Source: Phragmitibacter flavus (GTDB lineage: Bacteria > Verrucomicrobiota > Verrucomicrobiia > Verrucomicrobiales > Verrucomicrobiaceae). From it: a DNA stretch of 64,000 nucleotides. The position numbers and the translations under genes were made by a program. The stretch is taken from NCBI RefSeq assembly GCF_005780165.1, contig NZ_VAUV01000008.1:284256-348255 (forward strand). Reading direction: 5' to 3'. Numbering within the stretch: the first letter of the stretch is position 1; every line of letters begins with the position of its first letter. Below are positions 41,346 to 50,689 of the stretch, piece by piece. The notes under the pieces are model-generated. The model was given only the letters and a program-made list of their open reading frames with translations. It searched no databases and was not told where the DNA came from.

Positions 41346-43323
41346 GTAAGGGGACGTAGTGCTCGATGTAGCCGATCATCATTTCGTCGTAGGTTTGGGA
41401 GCCCCAGCGGACGGTTTGGGTGGGGTCGGGGTTGGCGGGATTGTTGGTGCTGTTGTCGAAGGCGGCGGTGATGGTCATGACGCTGCCTTTGGGAATGAAC
41501 TTGGGCTGCTTGTAGGTGTATTGCAGCTGCCAGTTGAAGTCGTAATGAGGGATGTCTAGAAGGGTTTCCTTTTGCTGGTCGGGATAAGTGATGTCGTATT
41601 TAAAGGCGACGCCGCGGACGTGCATGTGAGGCATGTAGCCGGTGAGCATCATGTCGAACGGGGCGGGTTGTTGTTTGGTGACGACATGGCGGGGAGCGCC
41701 GGGGGGAATGTTGAGGCGGGGCTGGGCAACGGCGGCAATGTGGATTTCGTTTTGGGGAGGTTTGGTGGCGAATTTGAGACCGATCTTGATCTGATCTTCG
41801 GTAGCTTTGCCGTTGGGGGTGTAGTGGATCTGAAAGCTGAGGATGGCTCCGGCGGGGAGTTTTTTGGCGAAGCCATCGGGCAGGATGCGGCTGGCGTTGC
41901 CGGGGACATAAGCGGCCCAGAATCCGTCGGCACCTTCTCGGTGGTCGGTGACTTTGGTGCCTTTGGGATGGACGCGGACGATGACGTGATGGACGACGCT
42001 GGGGGCGGTGGGCTGGATTTCGTAGGCGCTGACCCAGCGGTCGGTGGGGAAGTCGGTGGTCACGATGGCGGTTTGGTAGGCCATGACGCCCTCTGCTTTG
42101 ATTTGGAAGGGTTTGGGGATTTGCAGGATGGTGTCGGGCTGGCCAATGTTCCAGGTGGAGGCAAACTGGCGGGGGACGGGGGCCAGGTCGGGATCGCCGG
42201 CGGGGCGGTCGGAGGCGAGCCATTGGAGGAGGGTGGCTTTGTCGGCTTCGGGGAGCGCGCGGTCGTTGGCCCACAGCGTGGGGGTTGAGGTTTCGCCAGT
42301 CGGGTGATGGGCGAACCAGGGCGGCATGGCACCGCGGTCGACTTGTTTGCGGATCATGCCGGCGTTGTCGATGAGGTCGGCCATGGTTTCGAGGGGAAAG
42401 GGACCGAGTCCGTCTTTGCGGTGGCATTCAATGCAGTGGCTCTGCATCAGCCGGGCGATCTGGTTGTGGTAGGTGATCGTGGTGTTGGATGGGGCATTGG
42501 CGGGCAAGTCGAGGGCGCAGCCGGGGGCGGTGGTGGCGGCAATTTGCGGAGGTTGATGATTGAGGACGGAGTCGAGGGCGTTGCGGAGGTAGTGATTTCT
42601 GGGGTCGGCTTTGGTGTAGCCGAGTCCGTATTGGTCGTTGATGGCGCCGCGGTAGACGAGGGTGTTGGCGGGGTCGATAACGAAAGTTTCGGTGGTGGTG
42701 GTGGCGCGAAGTTGTTGGAGGAGGGACTGGTCGGGATCGTTTACGATGGGAGAGCGGAGGTTGTGCGCTTTGATGAACTGGGTGAGGTCTTCCTGGGTGT
42801 CGGTGGGGACGGTGTTGACGAGTCGGATGGTGAAGGGTTTGTCTGAGTAATCGGCTTCGATGCGGGCGATTTCGGGTCCGAGTTTATTGCTGATGGGACA
42901 GGTGGCACTGAAGAGGATGAGCAGGACGGAGTTCTTTTTTTGGGTGAGGGATTGCAGCGCGGGATGGGTGATGAGGTGGCCGATTTGGTGGTCGGCGGGT
43001 TTGAGGAGTTGGGGTTGTTCCTTGAGGGTGGTATCCTGGGTGAAGGTGGGATTGAGTGCAGGAGTAGGATTGGCGGGGCGATTTTTGCGGAATTGTTGAA
43101 GGGCGCGGACGGCTTCGGATTTGGTGAGGGTGCCGTCGTTGTTGAGGTCGAGTCGGCGGAGGATTTCGGCAGCGTTCATTTCGTCGCCGGAAAGGATGCC
43201 GTCCTGGTTGGTGTCGTAGGCGTTGAAGCGTTCCTCGGGGGTCTGGGCGGAGAGGTGGAGCTGCGACCAACTGGTGAGGATGGCGATGATGGCGAGAAAT
43301 GGGAGGATGACTTTTTTGGTCAT
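41338..43323 (-). CDS. Secreted EF-hand / redoxin / c-type-haem / monooxygenase-like fusion
   Basis: A 661-residue exported protein (signal MTKKVILPFLAIIAILTSWS). Domains in order: two EF-hands (DTNQDGILSGDE and DLNNDGTLTKSE, about 38-80) that should bind calcium; a thioredoxin-like domain about 110-255 with FSATCPISNK, where a lone Cys replaces CxxC; a haem-binding HCIECHRKDGLGPF near 295-310; and a C-terminal half with VVHHVIVRVHPKG and YMPHMHVRGVAFKY, like copper type II monooxygenases. Probably a periplasmic redox enzyme; the substrate is unknown. The gene ends inside a palindromic repeat. Confidence 0.82.
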   Translation of the reverse strand: MTKKVILPFLAIIAILTSWSQLHLSAQTPEERFNAYDTNQDGILSGDEMNAAEILRRLDLNNDGTLTKSEAVRALQQFRKNRPANPTPALNPTFTQDTTLKEQPQLLKPADHQIGHLITHPALQSLTQKKNSVLLILFSATCPISNKLGPEIARIEADYSDKPFTIRLVNTVPTDTQEDLTQFIKAHNLRSPIVNDPDQSLLQQLRATTTTETFVIDPANTLVYRGAINDQYGLGYTKADPRNHYLRNALDSVLNHQPPQIAATTAPGCALDLPANAPSNTTITYHNQIARLMQSHCIECHRKDGLGPFPLETMADLIDNAGMIRKQVDRGAMPPWFAHHPTGETSTPTLWANDRALPEADKATLLQWLASDRPAGDPDLAPVPRQFASTWNIGQPDTILQIPKPFQIKAEGVMAYQTAIVTTDFPTDRWVSAYEIQPTAPSVVHHVIVRVHPKGTKVTDHREGADGFWAAYVPGNASRILPDGFAKKLPAGAILSFQIHYTPNGKATEDQIKIGLKFATKPPQNEIHIAAVAQPRLNIPPGAPRHVVTKQQPAPFDMMLTGYMPHMHVRGVAFKYDITYPDQQKETLLDIPHYDFNWQLQYTYKQPKFIPKGSVMTITAAFDNSTNNPANPDPTQTVRWGSQTYDEMMIGYIEHYVPLQK

Positions 43324-43387
43324 GGGTTTGAACGTGGGCGTGGGAATTGAAACCCGGGTGAAGGGGGTTGGTTGCGCGGGGGTGTGG

Positions 43388-43452
43388 AAAGTAGAAGGCT
43401 CGTCCCGAGCCTTGTGGTTATTTGAAAGGCCCGGGACGGGCCTTCTACTTTC
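43388..43452. repeat. Palindromic intergenic repeat, copy 4
   Basis: AAAGTAGAAGGCTCGTCCCGAG arm and CCCGGGACGGGCCTTCTACTTTC arm. Unlike the other copies it lies between two genes on the same strand, downstream of homoserine dehydrogenase and upstream of the redoxin fusion. The loop differs from the other copies, while the arms are well kept. Confidence 0.88.
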
Positions 43453-43459
43453 GTAGAAT

Positions 43460-44779
43460 CTATTCCATGGTCTCGACGCGGAGCCAGACGGGAGCTTCGC
43501 GGACGCTGTCGAAGGCGCTGATGGCGGCGATGGCTTCGCGCATGACTTTCAAGGGGGCGTCGTCGAGCATGAGGACGAGATGGGTGTGGTCGGCGCTGAG
43601 GTCTTCGGGCTGGACCACGCTGGAGATGCCGATGCCGCGGTCGCCGAAGAGGGTGGCGACTTTGCCGAGAACGCCCGGTTTGTCGTCGACGCTGAGGCGG
43701 ACGTAATAGTGGCTGACCGTTTCGTCGATGGGCTTGCCTTTGCCGTAGAGTCCGTGAGGGACGAAGCCGCTGTGGCGGGCACCGAAAACGAGGGTGGCGG
43801 CGGCTTCAGCAAGGTCGCTGATGACGCTGGAGGAAGTGGGGTCCTGACCGGCACCTTTGCCGTAAAAGAGGGTTTCGCCAACGATGTCGCCGTTGACGAG
43901 CACGGCGTTGTAGGCACCACCGACGCTGGCGAGGATGTGGGATTTGGGGAGAAGCGAGGGCTGGGTGCGCACTTCGACGCGGCCTTCGGCATCGGCGCGG
44001 ATGACGCTGAGAAGTTTGATGCCGTAGCCGAGTTTGTCGGCAAAGGCCATGTCGGCGAGGTGGATATTTTGGATGCCTTCGACGAGAACGTCCTCGGGTT
44101 TTACCCAATAGCCGTAGCTGAGGGAGGCGAGGATGATGGCTTTGTGGGCGGCGTCCCAGCCACTGACGTCGAGGGTGGGATCGGCTTCGGCGTAGCCGAG
44201 TTTTTGGGCTTCGTCGAGGGCTTCCTGGTAACTGATGCCCGCGTCGCGCATGCGGGTGAGGATGTAGTTGCAGGTGCCGTTGATGATGCCGTGGATGCTG
44301 CGGATGTGGTTGCCGACGAATCCTTCCTGAACGGTCTGAATGATGGGGATGCCTCCGGCGACGGCGGCTTCGAAATAGATGGGCGTGCGGTTGACTTCGG
44401 CAAGGGCGAAGAGTTCCTGGCCGCGTTCGGCGAGGAGGGCTTTGTTGCCGGTGACGACGGGTTTTTTGGCGTGGAGGGCGGCGCTGACAAGTTCGAAGGC
44501 GGTTTCGGTGCCGCCGATGAGTTCCACGATGACGTCGATTTTGGGATCGTTGACGAGGTCGCGCCAGTCGGTGGTGAGGATGGGTTCGGGGACTTCGCAA
44601 TCGCGGGAGCGGGAGAGGTCGCGCACGGCCACTTTGCTGACGTGGAGCAGGCAGCCGGTGCGTTCGCGCAAGAGACCGGCATTTTTGGCAAGATTTTTGT
44701 AAACGCCAGCGCCGACGTTGCCGAGTCCGGCGAGACCGATTCGGACGATGCGATGGGTTTGAGTGGCGGGAGTCGGCAT
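43460..44779 (-). CDS. hom: Homoserine dehydrogenase
   Basis: Reduces aspartate semialdehyde to homoserine, the branch point to threonine, methionine and isoleucine, and so competes with DapA for the same substrate. The 439 residues have a nucleotide-binding start (RIGLAGLGNVGAGV, 13-26), VTGNKALLAERG, GIINGTCNYILTRM and GYAEADPTLDVSGWDAAHK (catalytic Asp and Lys), and a C-terminal ACT domain (VDDKPGVLGKVATLFGDRGIGISSV) that usually gives threonine feedback. It is a monofunctional type, not fused to aspartokinase. Confidence 0.96.
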   Translation of the reverse strand: MPTPATQTHRIVRIGLAGLGNVGAGVYKNLAKNAGLLRERTGCLLHVSKVAVRDLSRSRDCEVPEPILTTDWRDLVNDPKIDVIVELIGGTETAFELVSAALHAKKPVVTGNKALLAERGQELFALAEVNRTPIYFEAAVAGGIPIIQTVQEGFVGNHIRSIHGIINGTCNYILTRMRDAGISYQEALDEAQKLGYAEADPTLDVSGWDAAHKAIILASLSYGYWVKPEDVLVEGIQNIHLADMAFADKLGYGIKLLSVIRADAEGRVEVRTQPSLLPKSHILASVGGAYNAVLVNGDIVGETLFYGKGAGQDPTSSSVISDLAEAAATLVFGARHSGFVPHGLYGKGKPIDETVSHYYVRLSVDDKPGVLGKVATLFGDRGIGISSVVQPEDLSADHTHLVLMLDDAPLKVMREAIAAISAFDSVREAPVWLRVETME

Positions 44780-44931
44780 GATGGATGGAAGGGGTCACAA
44801 CATGCACGGGGCGAGGGGGCTGGCAACCTTGTGGTTTGGGGAGTGGTGACTGTGCTGAGGCTATTTCCAGGGATCAGGAGGCTTGAGCAGCTAGAACACG
44901 AGTCCTCAAGATGCCATTCGCATTTGTCTCT

Positions 44932-45294
44932 TCATTGATGGGTGACAAACAACTGATAAACTTCCTCTTTAAAGTTGCGATCAGTGGACTGAGAGCATTT
45001 CACAATGTCATCATAGATCTTTTCATACAGAGCATTTCGATCTTCTAAACGTTCACGAGTGAATATTTCGCAGAACACGGCGATCTTGGCTGAACAAGAA
45101 ATACAATCAGAATGACCGAGTCCCACCAAGTCAATTTCATCCAGGTATAGATTTAGATCTGCATCTGATACGTTATTGAACAAGGTATGGAGAATGACAA
45201 AATCGTCCAGTCCTGCACCACCCGACTTGAATGGATGTGGAGTGTGTTCTCTTCGTTGGTTTCTGATGCGTCTCAGGATGTCATCGGGGCTCAT
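44932..45294 (-). CDS. Hypothetical small protein of lower GC
   Basis: A 120-residue soluble protein not recognised as a family. It has four Cys (including HSDCISCSAKIAVFC near 75-90), an acidic middle (DLNLYLDEIDLVGLG) and no signal peptide. Base composition is visibly more A+T-rich than the G-rich genes on both sides, which suggests recent acquisition. It starts 20 bases before the end of the prolyl oligopeptidase gene's neighbourhood, on the same strand, so it could be read through from it. No convincing ribosome-binding site. Confidence 0.55.
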   Translation of the reverse strand: MSPDDILRRIRNQRREHTPHPFKSGGAGLDDFVILHTLFNNVSDADLNLYLDEIDLVGLGHSDCISCSAKIAVFCEIFTRERLEDRNALYEKIYDDIVKCSQSTDRNFKEEVYQLFVTHQ

Positions 45295-45313
45295 AGAGAT
45301 AGGGAACGCTGGT

Positions 45314-47425
45314 TTAAGGCTTCAGTTTGAGGGCCCACGTGAGAAACGCTAGTTCGTCGGTGGTTTCTTCGATGATTTTATTGAGGGCGGTGCCGCTGCC
45401 GTGACCGGCGCTGGTTTCGATGCGGATGAGGACGGGAGGGCCGTCTTTGGCTTGATGTTCCTGCAAGGTGGCGGCGAATTTGAAGCTGTGGGCGGGGACA
45501 ACGCGGTCGTCGTGGTCAGCGGTGGTGATGAGGGTGGTGGGATATTTGATGCCCGGCTTGAGGTTGTGAAGGGGGGAATAGGCGAGCAGGGCTTTGAACT
45601 CATCGGGGTTGTCGCTGGTGCCGTAGTCGTCGGCCCAGGCCCAGCCGATGGTAAATTGATGATAACGCAGCATGTCCATGACACCCACCGACGGGAGGGC
45701 GGCACCGAAGAGTTCGGGACGCTGAGTCATGCAGGCTCCGACCAGGAGTCCCCCGTTGCTGCCGCCCTGGATGGCGAGTTTGGCGGACTGGGTGTAGCCC
45801 TTTTCGACGAGCCATTCGGCCGCAGCGATGAAGTCGTCGAAGACGTTTTGTTTTTGGAGTTTCGTGCCGGCTCGATGCCAGTCGGCCCCGTATTCGCCGC
45901 CGCCACGGAGGTTGGCCGTAACGTGGATGCCGCCCATTTCTAGCCACAGGGCGCGGCTGACCGAGAAGCCGGGAGTAAGGCTGATGTTAAATCCGCCGTA
46001 GCCGTAGAGGACGGTGGGATGGGTGCCGTCGAGTTTGATGTCTTTGCGGCGGGTGATGAATAGGGGGATTGGGGTGCCGTCTTTGCTGGGGACGAAGACT
46101 TGCTCGGTGGTGTAAGGGTCGCTGTCGAATTGGATGCCGGACTTGCGGTAGAGGGTGCTGGTATTGGTGGTGAGGTCGTGGCGATAGGTGACGGCAGGGG
46201 TGGTGAAGCTGGTGTAAACGTAGAAGGTCTCGGTGTCGTCGCGGCGACCGCCGAAGCCATAAACAGAGCCTATGCCGGGAAGAGGAATTTCGTGTTTGAG
46301 TTTGCCTTCGAGGTCACGGGCCTGGATGAGGGAGTGGGCGTGGTGGAGGTAGTCGCAGATGAACTGCCCGCCGACGAGCGAGACGCTTTCGAGTTTGTCT
46401 TCTGACTGGGGAATGATTTCGCGCCAGTTTTTCGGGTCGGGCCTGGTGATGTCGATGGCGATGACGCGGTAGCGCGGGGCGTCTTTGTTGGTATGGAAAT
46501 AGAAAACGGGACCGAGGTTGTCGATGAAGCTGTAGTCGGCTTCGAAGCTGTCGATGAGGGGCACGACGGGGGCGTTCGGAATGGTGAGGTCTTGGTAGTA
46601 GAGGCGATTTTTTGGATCGGAGCCGAGACTGATGTGGATGATGAGGTAGCGTCCATCGTCGGTGACGTGGGGACTTAGGCCCCAATCAGGTTGATCGGGG
46701 CGTTCGTAGACAAGGCGATCCTTTTCCTGGGAGTCGCCCAACTGATGAAAATGAAGGCGTTTGTTTTTGTTTTGCTGGGTGAGGGCGGCACCGGGAGGCG
46801 GTTCGGGAAAGCGCGAATAATAAAAGCCGCTGCCGTCCTTTACCCAGGAGGGTCGACTGAATTTGATCCACTGGAGTTTGTCGGGGAGGTCGGCTCCGGT
46901 GAGGATGTTTTTGACACGGAATTCCTGCCAGTCGCTGCCGGCTTTGGAGATACTGTAGGCGAGCAGGGTGGCCTCTTCGTTGGGGGTCCAACTGCTGAGG
47001 GAGATGCTGTTGTCGGGAGAGAGCTGGTTGGGATCGAGGAGGAGGCGGGGTTCGGCTTGCAGATCTTCAGTGACGTAGAGGACGCTGTGATTTTGCAGGC
47101 CGGTGTTGCGGGTGAAGAAGTAGCGGCTGCCGCGTTTCATGGGCATGCCGAACCGCTCGTAGTTCCAGAGTTTTTCGAGCCGCTGGCGGATGACGGGGCG
47201 CGCAGGGATTTCTTGGAGGAAGGAGTGGGTCAGCTGGTTTTGTTGCTGCACCCAGGCTTTGGTGGCTTCCGAGTTGTCGTCTTCGAGCCAGCGATAGGGG
47301 TCGGGAATGGAGGTGCCGTGATAGGTGTCGACGGTGTCGTGTTTTTCAGTGGGAGGATAGTTGGGCGATTGGGCGGAGGTCGCACTGGAGGATGAAATAA
47401 GGAGCATGAGAAGAAGTGGACGCAT
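45314..47425 (-). CDS. Prolyl oligopeptidase (S9A), exported
   Basis: Cleaves short proline-containing peptides. A signal peptide (MRPLLLMLLISSSSATSAQS) precedes YPPTEKHDTVDTYHGTSIPDPYRWLEDD, a very typical S9A start; a beta-propeller spans about 80-430 and gates the active site. The hydrolase domain carries Ser in GGSNGGLLVGA (near 555), an Asp in TADHDDRVVPAHS and the final His in SAGHGSG. The 703 residues are the usual length. Exported, so probably part of peptide use in the periplasm. Confidence 0.94.
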   Translation of the reverse strand: MRPLLLMLLISSSSATSAQSPNYPPTEKHDTVDTYHGTSIPDPYRWLEDDNSEATKAWVQQQNQLTHSFLQEIPARPVIRQRLEKLWNYERFGMPMKRGSRYFFTRNTGLQNHSVLYVTEDLQAEPRLLLDPNQLSPDNSISLSSWTPNEEATLLAYSISKAGSDWQEFRVKNILTGADLPDKLQWIKFSRPSWVKDGSGFYYSRFPEPPPGAALTQQNKNKRLHFHQLGDSQEKDRLVYERPDQPDWGLSPHVTDDGRYLIIHISLGSDPKNRLYYQDLTIPNAPVVPLIDSFEADYSFIDNLGPVFYFHTNKDAPRYRVIAIDITRPDPKNWREIIPQSEDKLESVSLVGGQFICDYLHHAHSLIQARDLEGKLKHEIPLPGIGSVYGFGGRRDDTETFYVYTSFTTPAVTYRHDLTTNTSTLYRKSGIQFDSDPYTTEQVFVPSKDGTPIPLFITRRKDIKLDGTHPTVLYGYGGFNISLTPGFSVSRALWLEMGGIHVTANLRGGGEYGADWHRAGTKLQKQNVFDDFIAAAEWLVEKGYTQSAKLAIQGGSNGGLLVGACMTQRPELFGAALPSVGVMDMLRYHQFTIGWAWADDYGTSDNPDEFKALLAYSPLHNLKPGIKYPTTLITTADHDDRVVPAHSFKFAATLQEHQAKDGPPVLIRIETSAGHGSGTALNKIIEETTDELAFLTWALKLKP

Positions 47426-47570
47426 GGGACGAGTGAGGACGATGTGCGTTGGCGACTTTTGAATAGGGAGATGGAGTAACGCGATGAATTAGAAGGGTTT
47501 ATGCTAGATATTTTGTCGCCGTAATGTTTTTTTCTTGTCATTTGGCCACGGTGTTTGTTTGATCATAGGA

Positions 47571-47825
47571 ATGCGGGTTTTGCAAATAATGACTTTAATG
47601 GCGATGATGACCGGAGCGGTTGTCGCGCAGGAGGAGCGTTCATTTGCAGCGATGGAGGCGGCGGTGATGGCGTCTTCAGTAAACACGGCGATCATTTCGA
47701 TGCCTCTTGAGCAGGCAGGCGACATGGGCGGGTTACGGCTGGTTTCGATGCTGGGCGGATTGGCGGCCTTGGGATTTACCTTCTATCAGGCGCTGGGGCG
47801 TCGGCCGAGCTCCGCACGTCGTTGA
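47571..47825 (+). CDS. Small exported or membrane protein
   Basis: An 84-residue protein with an N-terminal hydrophobic segment (MRVLQIMTLMAMMTGAVVAQ, a plausible signal peptide) and a second hydrophobic stretch close to the C-terminus (LVSMLGGLAALGFTFYQAL) followed by a basic end (GRRPSSARR). The tail resembles a C-terminal sorting signal of the hydrophobic-plus-basic kind, though no PEP motif is present. Its 3' end overlaps the recJ 3' end by 50 bases on the other strand. Confidence 0.5.
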   Translation: MRVLQIMTLMAMMTGAVVAQEERSFAAMEAAVMASSVNTAIISMPLEQAGDMGGLRLVSMLGGLAALGFTFYQALGRRPSSARR

Positions 47826-49506
47826 TCATCAGTTGCCAGCTTTCAACACCACGCCAGACCTGGCGTTGAAGTTTGAAGATAACGTCCCAAGGAGCAGCTG
47901 GAGGATTTGACCATTCGGCGTTGAACCACATGGCGGAGCGGATTTCGCCGCCCTGACTGAGAATCAGTTTCCAGTGTTTTTCCTTGATGACGTTGCCGGG
48001 AAGATCGGGATCGACGTGCCGGGCGAGGAAAATGGGCTCGGGGTTGCCCATGCCGTAGGGTTCGAGGCGCGCGTAGCTGGCGAGAAATTCGGGGGTGAGG
48101 TCGGAGAACTGGACTTCGGCGTCGAGATGGACTTTGGGTAAAAGTTCGTCTCCGCTGATCTGGGATTGGATGGCGGTGGACATGCCGGCGCGGAAGGCTT
48201 CGAGGTTTTCCTCGCGCAAGGAAACACCGGCGGCCATGGCGTGACCACCCCCTTTTTCGATGAGGGGTCGGCAGGCATGAAGGGCATCGACGAGTGAAAT
48301 GCCGGGAACACTGCGACCGGAGCCTTTGCCCATGCCGTCTTCGTCGAAGGCAATGACGATGGTCGGGCGATGGTGGTCGCGCATGAGTCGGGAGGCGACA
48401 ATGCCAACGACGCCAGGATGCCAGTTGCGGGAGCCGATGATGAGGGCGGGACCGTCGAGGAGTTGGGGATTTTCGGCGATCATGGCGACGGCTTCGCGCT
48501 GGGCGGAGGCTTCGATGTCCTGGCGTTCGCGATTGCTGGTGTCGAGGTGCTGGGCGTGCAGGCGGGCGGTGGTGGTGTCGTCGCAGAGCAGCAGGTCAAG
48601 GGCAGTTTGGGCGGTTTCGAGTCGGCCCACCGCATTGAGGCGGGGACCGAGTCGGAAGCTGATGTGCTGGGTTTGCACATGTCCGTCCATGCCGGAGATG
48701 GATTTGAGGGCGCGCAAACCGGGGCGGGGGGTGGCGCTGAGTCGTTCAAGGCCACGGTGGACGAGGATGCGGTTTTCTTCGTGGAGAGGGACGAGGTCGG
48801 CAACGGTGCCGAGGGCGACGAGATCAAGATGGTCGCGGAGATCGAAGTGCTCGGGACGCTGACGTTTGAGCAAGGCGTGGGCGAGTTTGAAAACAAGGCC
48901 GACGGTGCAGAAGTAGTCGTTTTCGCCGGTGATCTTTGGATTGACGAGGGAGATGCAGGGAGGGTGTTTGGCGCCGGGCTCGTGGTGGTCGACGATGACG
49001 CAGTCGACGCCCTGTTCGCACAGCCATTCGACTTCGGTGACGGATCCGGTGCCGCAGTCAAGGGCGATGAGCAGGTCGGGTGGGCCGTGTTGTTCGAAGC
49101 ATCGGGCGAGGCCTTCGTGGCTGAGCCCGTAACCTTCGTCCATGCGGGTGGGGAGGAAGTTGCAGGGGTCGAGTCCGTAAGCGCGCAAGGTGAGGGTCAG
49201 CAGCGTGAGGGAGGTGACGCCGTCGACGTCGTAGTCGCCATAGAGGATGACGGTTTGTTTTTTGGCGACGGCTTCGAGGATGCGCGTCACGGCGGCGTCC
49301 ATGCCGGGGATGGTGAAGGGATCGGTGAGGCTGGAGAGTTTGGGATTGAGGAAGGCTTCGGCCTTGTCGGTGGCGCCGACCTTGCGAAGGGCGAGCAGGC
49401 GTTGCACGATGGGGGGAAACGGGCTGCCCTTGAGGGCGAGAATTTGGTCGGGGTCGGGTTCTTTGAGCAGCCAGAGGGCGGGTGGGGGTTGAGGCAAAGT
49501 GGGCAT
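47776..49506 (-). CDS. recJ: Single-stranded-DNA-specific exonuclease RecJ
   Basis: 5'-3' exonuclease on single-stranded DNA in recombination, mismatch and base-excision repair. The DHH-family metal motifs are intact: LYGDYDVDGVTSLTLL, LIALDCGTGS and VIVDHHEPG in the first half, then the DHHA1 part with GGGHAMAAGVSLREEN and an OB-like end. About 576 residues from the ATG at 49506; the open frame extends to a TTG at 49527. The C-terminal 17 codons overlap the small membrane gene on the plus strand. Confidence 0.95.
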   Translation of the reverse strand: MPTLPQPPPALWLLKEPDPDQILALKGSPFPPIVQRLLALRKVGATDKAEAFLNPKLSSLTDPFTIPGMDAAVTRILEAVAKKQTVILYGDYDVDGVTSLTLLTLTLRAYGLDPCNFLPTRMDEGYGLSHEGLARCFEQHGPPDLLIALDCGTGSVTEVEWLCEQGVDCVIVDHHEPGAKHPPCISLVNPKITGENDYFCTVGLVFKLAHALLKRQRPEHFDLRDHLDLVALGTVADLVPLHEENRILVHRGLERLSATPRPGLRALKSISGMDGHVQTQHISFRLGPRLNAVGRLETAQTALDLLLCDDTTTARLHAQHLDTSNRERQDIEASAQREAVAMIAENPQLLDGPALIIGSRNWHPGVVGIVASRLMRDHHRPTIVIAFDEDGMGKGSGRSVPGISLVDALHACRPLIEKGGGHAMAAGVSLREENLEAFRAGMSTAIQSQISGDELLPKVHLDAEVQFSDLTPEFLASYARLEPYGMGNPEPIFLARHVDPDLPGNVIKEKHWKLILSQGGEIRSAMWFNAEWSNPPAAPWDVIFKLQRQVWRGVESWQLMINDVRSSADAPAPDRR

Positions 49507-49614
49507 GGTGAGGTCGGGACGAAGCAAAAGTGAGTCAGTTCAAGGTAAGGCTAGCGGGTGGGGAGGGCGGCTGCACGCGTTTATTTTTGCATGGCGGGCG
49601 TTGGCGGGTTAAGG

Positions 49615-50112
49615 ATGAAGAACATGTCTGTGCCATCGACTTCTGGAGCGCGTTTGTTGAAAGCCTTGATGGGGCTCGTGATCATGCTGGCGGGGGGGCT
49701 TTTTGTGGGCCTGCTATGGTTGAGTTATCAGCGGGCGGAGGAGACGCGGCAGTGGACCCCGGTGCAGGGACTGGTGCTGCTGTCGGAGGTGGTTTCGGAG
49801 AAGCCCACGACCCACTCGGAGGTCGCGCATCGGTCGGCGGTTCGCTACAGCTACGAGTTTGAGGGAGTGAAGCACACGGGGACGCGGGTCAAGCGGGTGG
49901 AGGGCGCGAGTGCGGACCGGAGCAAGGCGGAGAAGGTGGTGAAGGCTTATCCGCCGGGGAAGGTGGTCACTTGTTTTGTAAACCCTGCACAACCGGATTT
50001 TGCGATTATCGAGCATGCGACCAGGGCGGGGCTGTATAGCATCTGGTTTCCGTTTTTGTTTGTGGTAGGCGGGGCGGGGATGGTTTGGTCGGCGTTGCGA
50101 AGAAAAAGTTAG
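49615..50112 (+). CDS. DUF3592-like membrane protein
   Basis: A 165-residue protein with one membrane segment near the N-terminus (LLKALMGLVIMLAGGLFVGLLWLSY) and one near the C-terminus (IWFPFLFVVGGAGMVWSAL), enclosing a beta-rich domain with WTPVQGLVLLSEVV, VRYSYEFEGVKHTGTRV and YPPGKVVTCFVNPAQPDFAII, the DUF3592 pattern. Function unknown. The ATG at 49615 has an AAGG site directly before it; another ATG follows 9 bases on. Confidence 0.8.
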   Translation: MKNMSVPSTSGARLLKALMGLVIMLAGGLFVGLLWLSYQRAEETRQWTPVQGLVLLSEVVSEKPTTHSEVAHRSAVRYSYEFEGVKHTGTRVKRVEGASADRSKAEKVVKAYPPGKVVTCFVNPAQPDFAIIEHATRAGLYSIWFPFLFVVGGAGMVWSALRRKS

Positions 50113-50182
50113 GGTTTGGGAAGAAATGGGCCGGGGTGGAGAAAGTATTTTCATGCCGCAAATGACGGGCTATGATGGTGCC

Positions 50183-50680
50183 ATGCCGGAAATCCCCGAC
50201 AATGCTTTGCCACATATTGAACCCGCCACGTTGGAGGATTTGACGCAGTTGACTGATCTGGTGATGGCGTTGTTGGGTGAGGAGGAAGATTTCACGCCGG
50301 ACCGGATCAAGCAGGAGCATGGGTTGAAGTTGATTCTGGAGCAGCCGAACCGCGGGCGGATTTTTGTATTGCGGACGGATCACAGCATCATCGGGATGGT
50401 GAATTTGTTGTTCACCATCAGCACCGCCGAGGGGGGGACGGTGATTTTGATGGAGGACGTGATTGTCCATCCGATGCACCGCGGGCAGGGATATGGGTCG
50501 ATGCTTTTGAAGTATGCGAAGGATTTTGCCCGGCAGAAGCAGTTCCGGCGCATCACTTTGCTGACGGACCGGATCAGCGCGGAGAGTCAGCACTTTTTCC
50601 AGAAGCATGGGTTCGTGTTCTCGCACATGATTCCGATGCGGTATGTATTTAAGGACGAAGAAACGCCTCCACAGGGCTAA
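50183..50680 (+). CDS. GNAT-family N-acetyltransferase
   Basis: A 165-residue acetyl-CoA-dependent transferase; the acceptor is unknown. The acetyl-CoA loop is MEDVIVHPMHRGQGYGSMLLKYA near 92-115, with the R/Q-x-x-G-x-G/A equivalent in RGQGYG. It then continues FRRITLLTDRISAESQHFFQKHGF, the standard end of the fold. Two ATGs upstream (50126 frame and 50153) are possible starts; the one at 50183 fits the start of the first strand. Confidence 0.88.
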   Translation: MPEIPDNALPHIEPATLEDLTQLTDLVMALLGEEEDFTPDRIKQEHGLKLILEQPNRGRIFVLRTDHSIIGMVNLLFTISTAEGGTVILMEDVIVHPMHRGQGYGSMLLKYAKDFARQKQFRRITLLTDRISAESQHFFQKHGFVFSHMIPMRYVFKDEETPPQG

Positions 50681-50689
50681 GCCAAAATC

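Noticed and set aside
21826..43452. The four palindromic repeats as a CRISPR array
   Set aside because: Copies are kilobases apart at gene ends, with no regular spacers and no cas genes.
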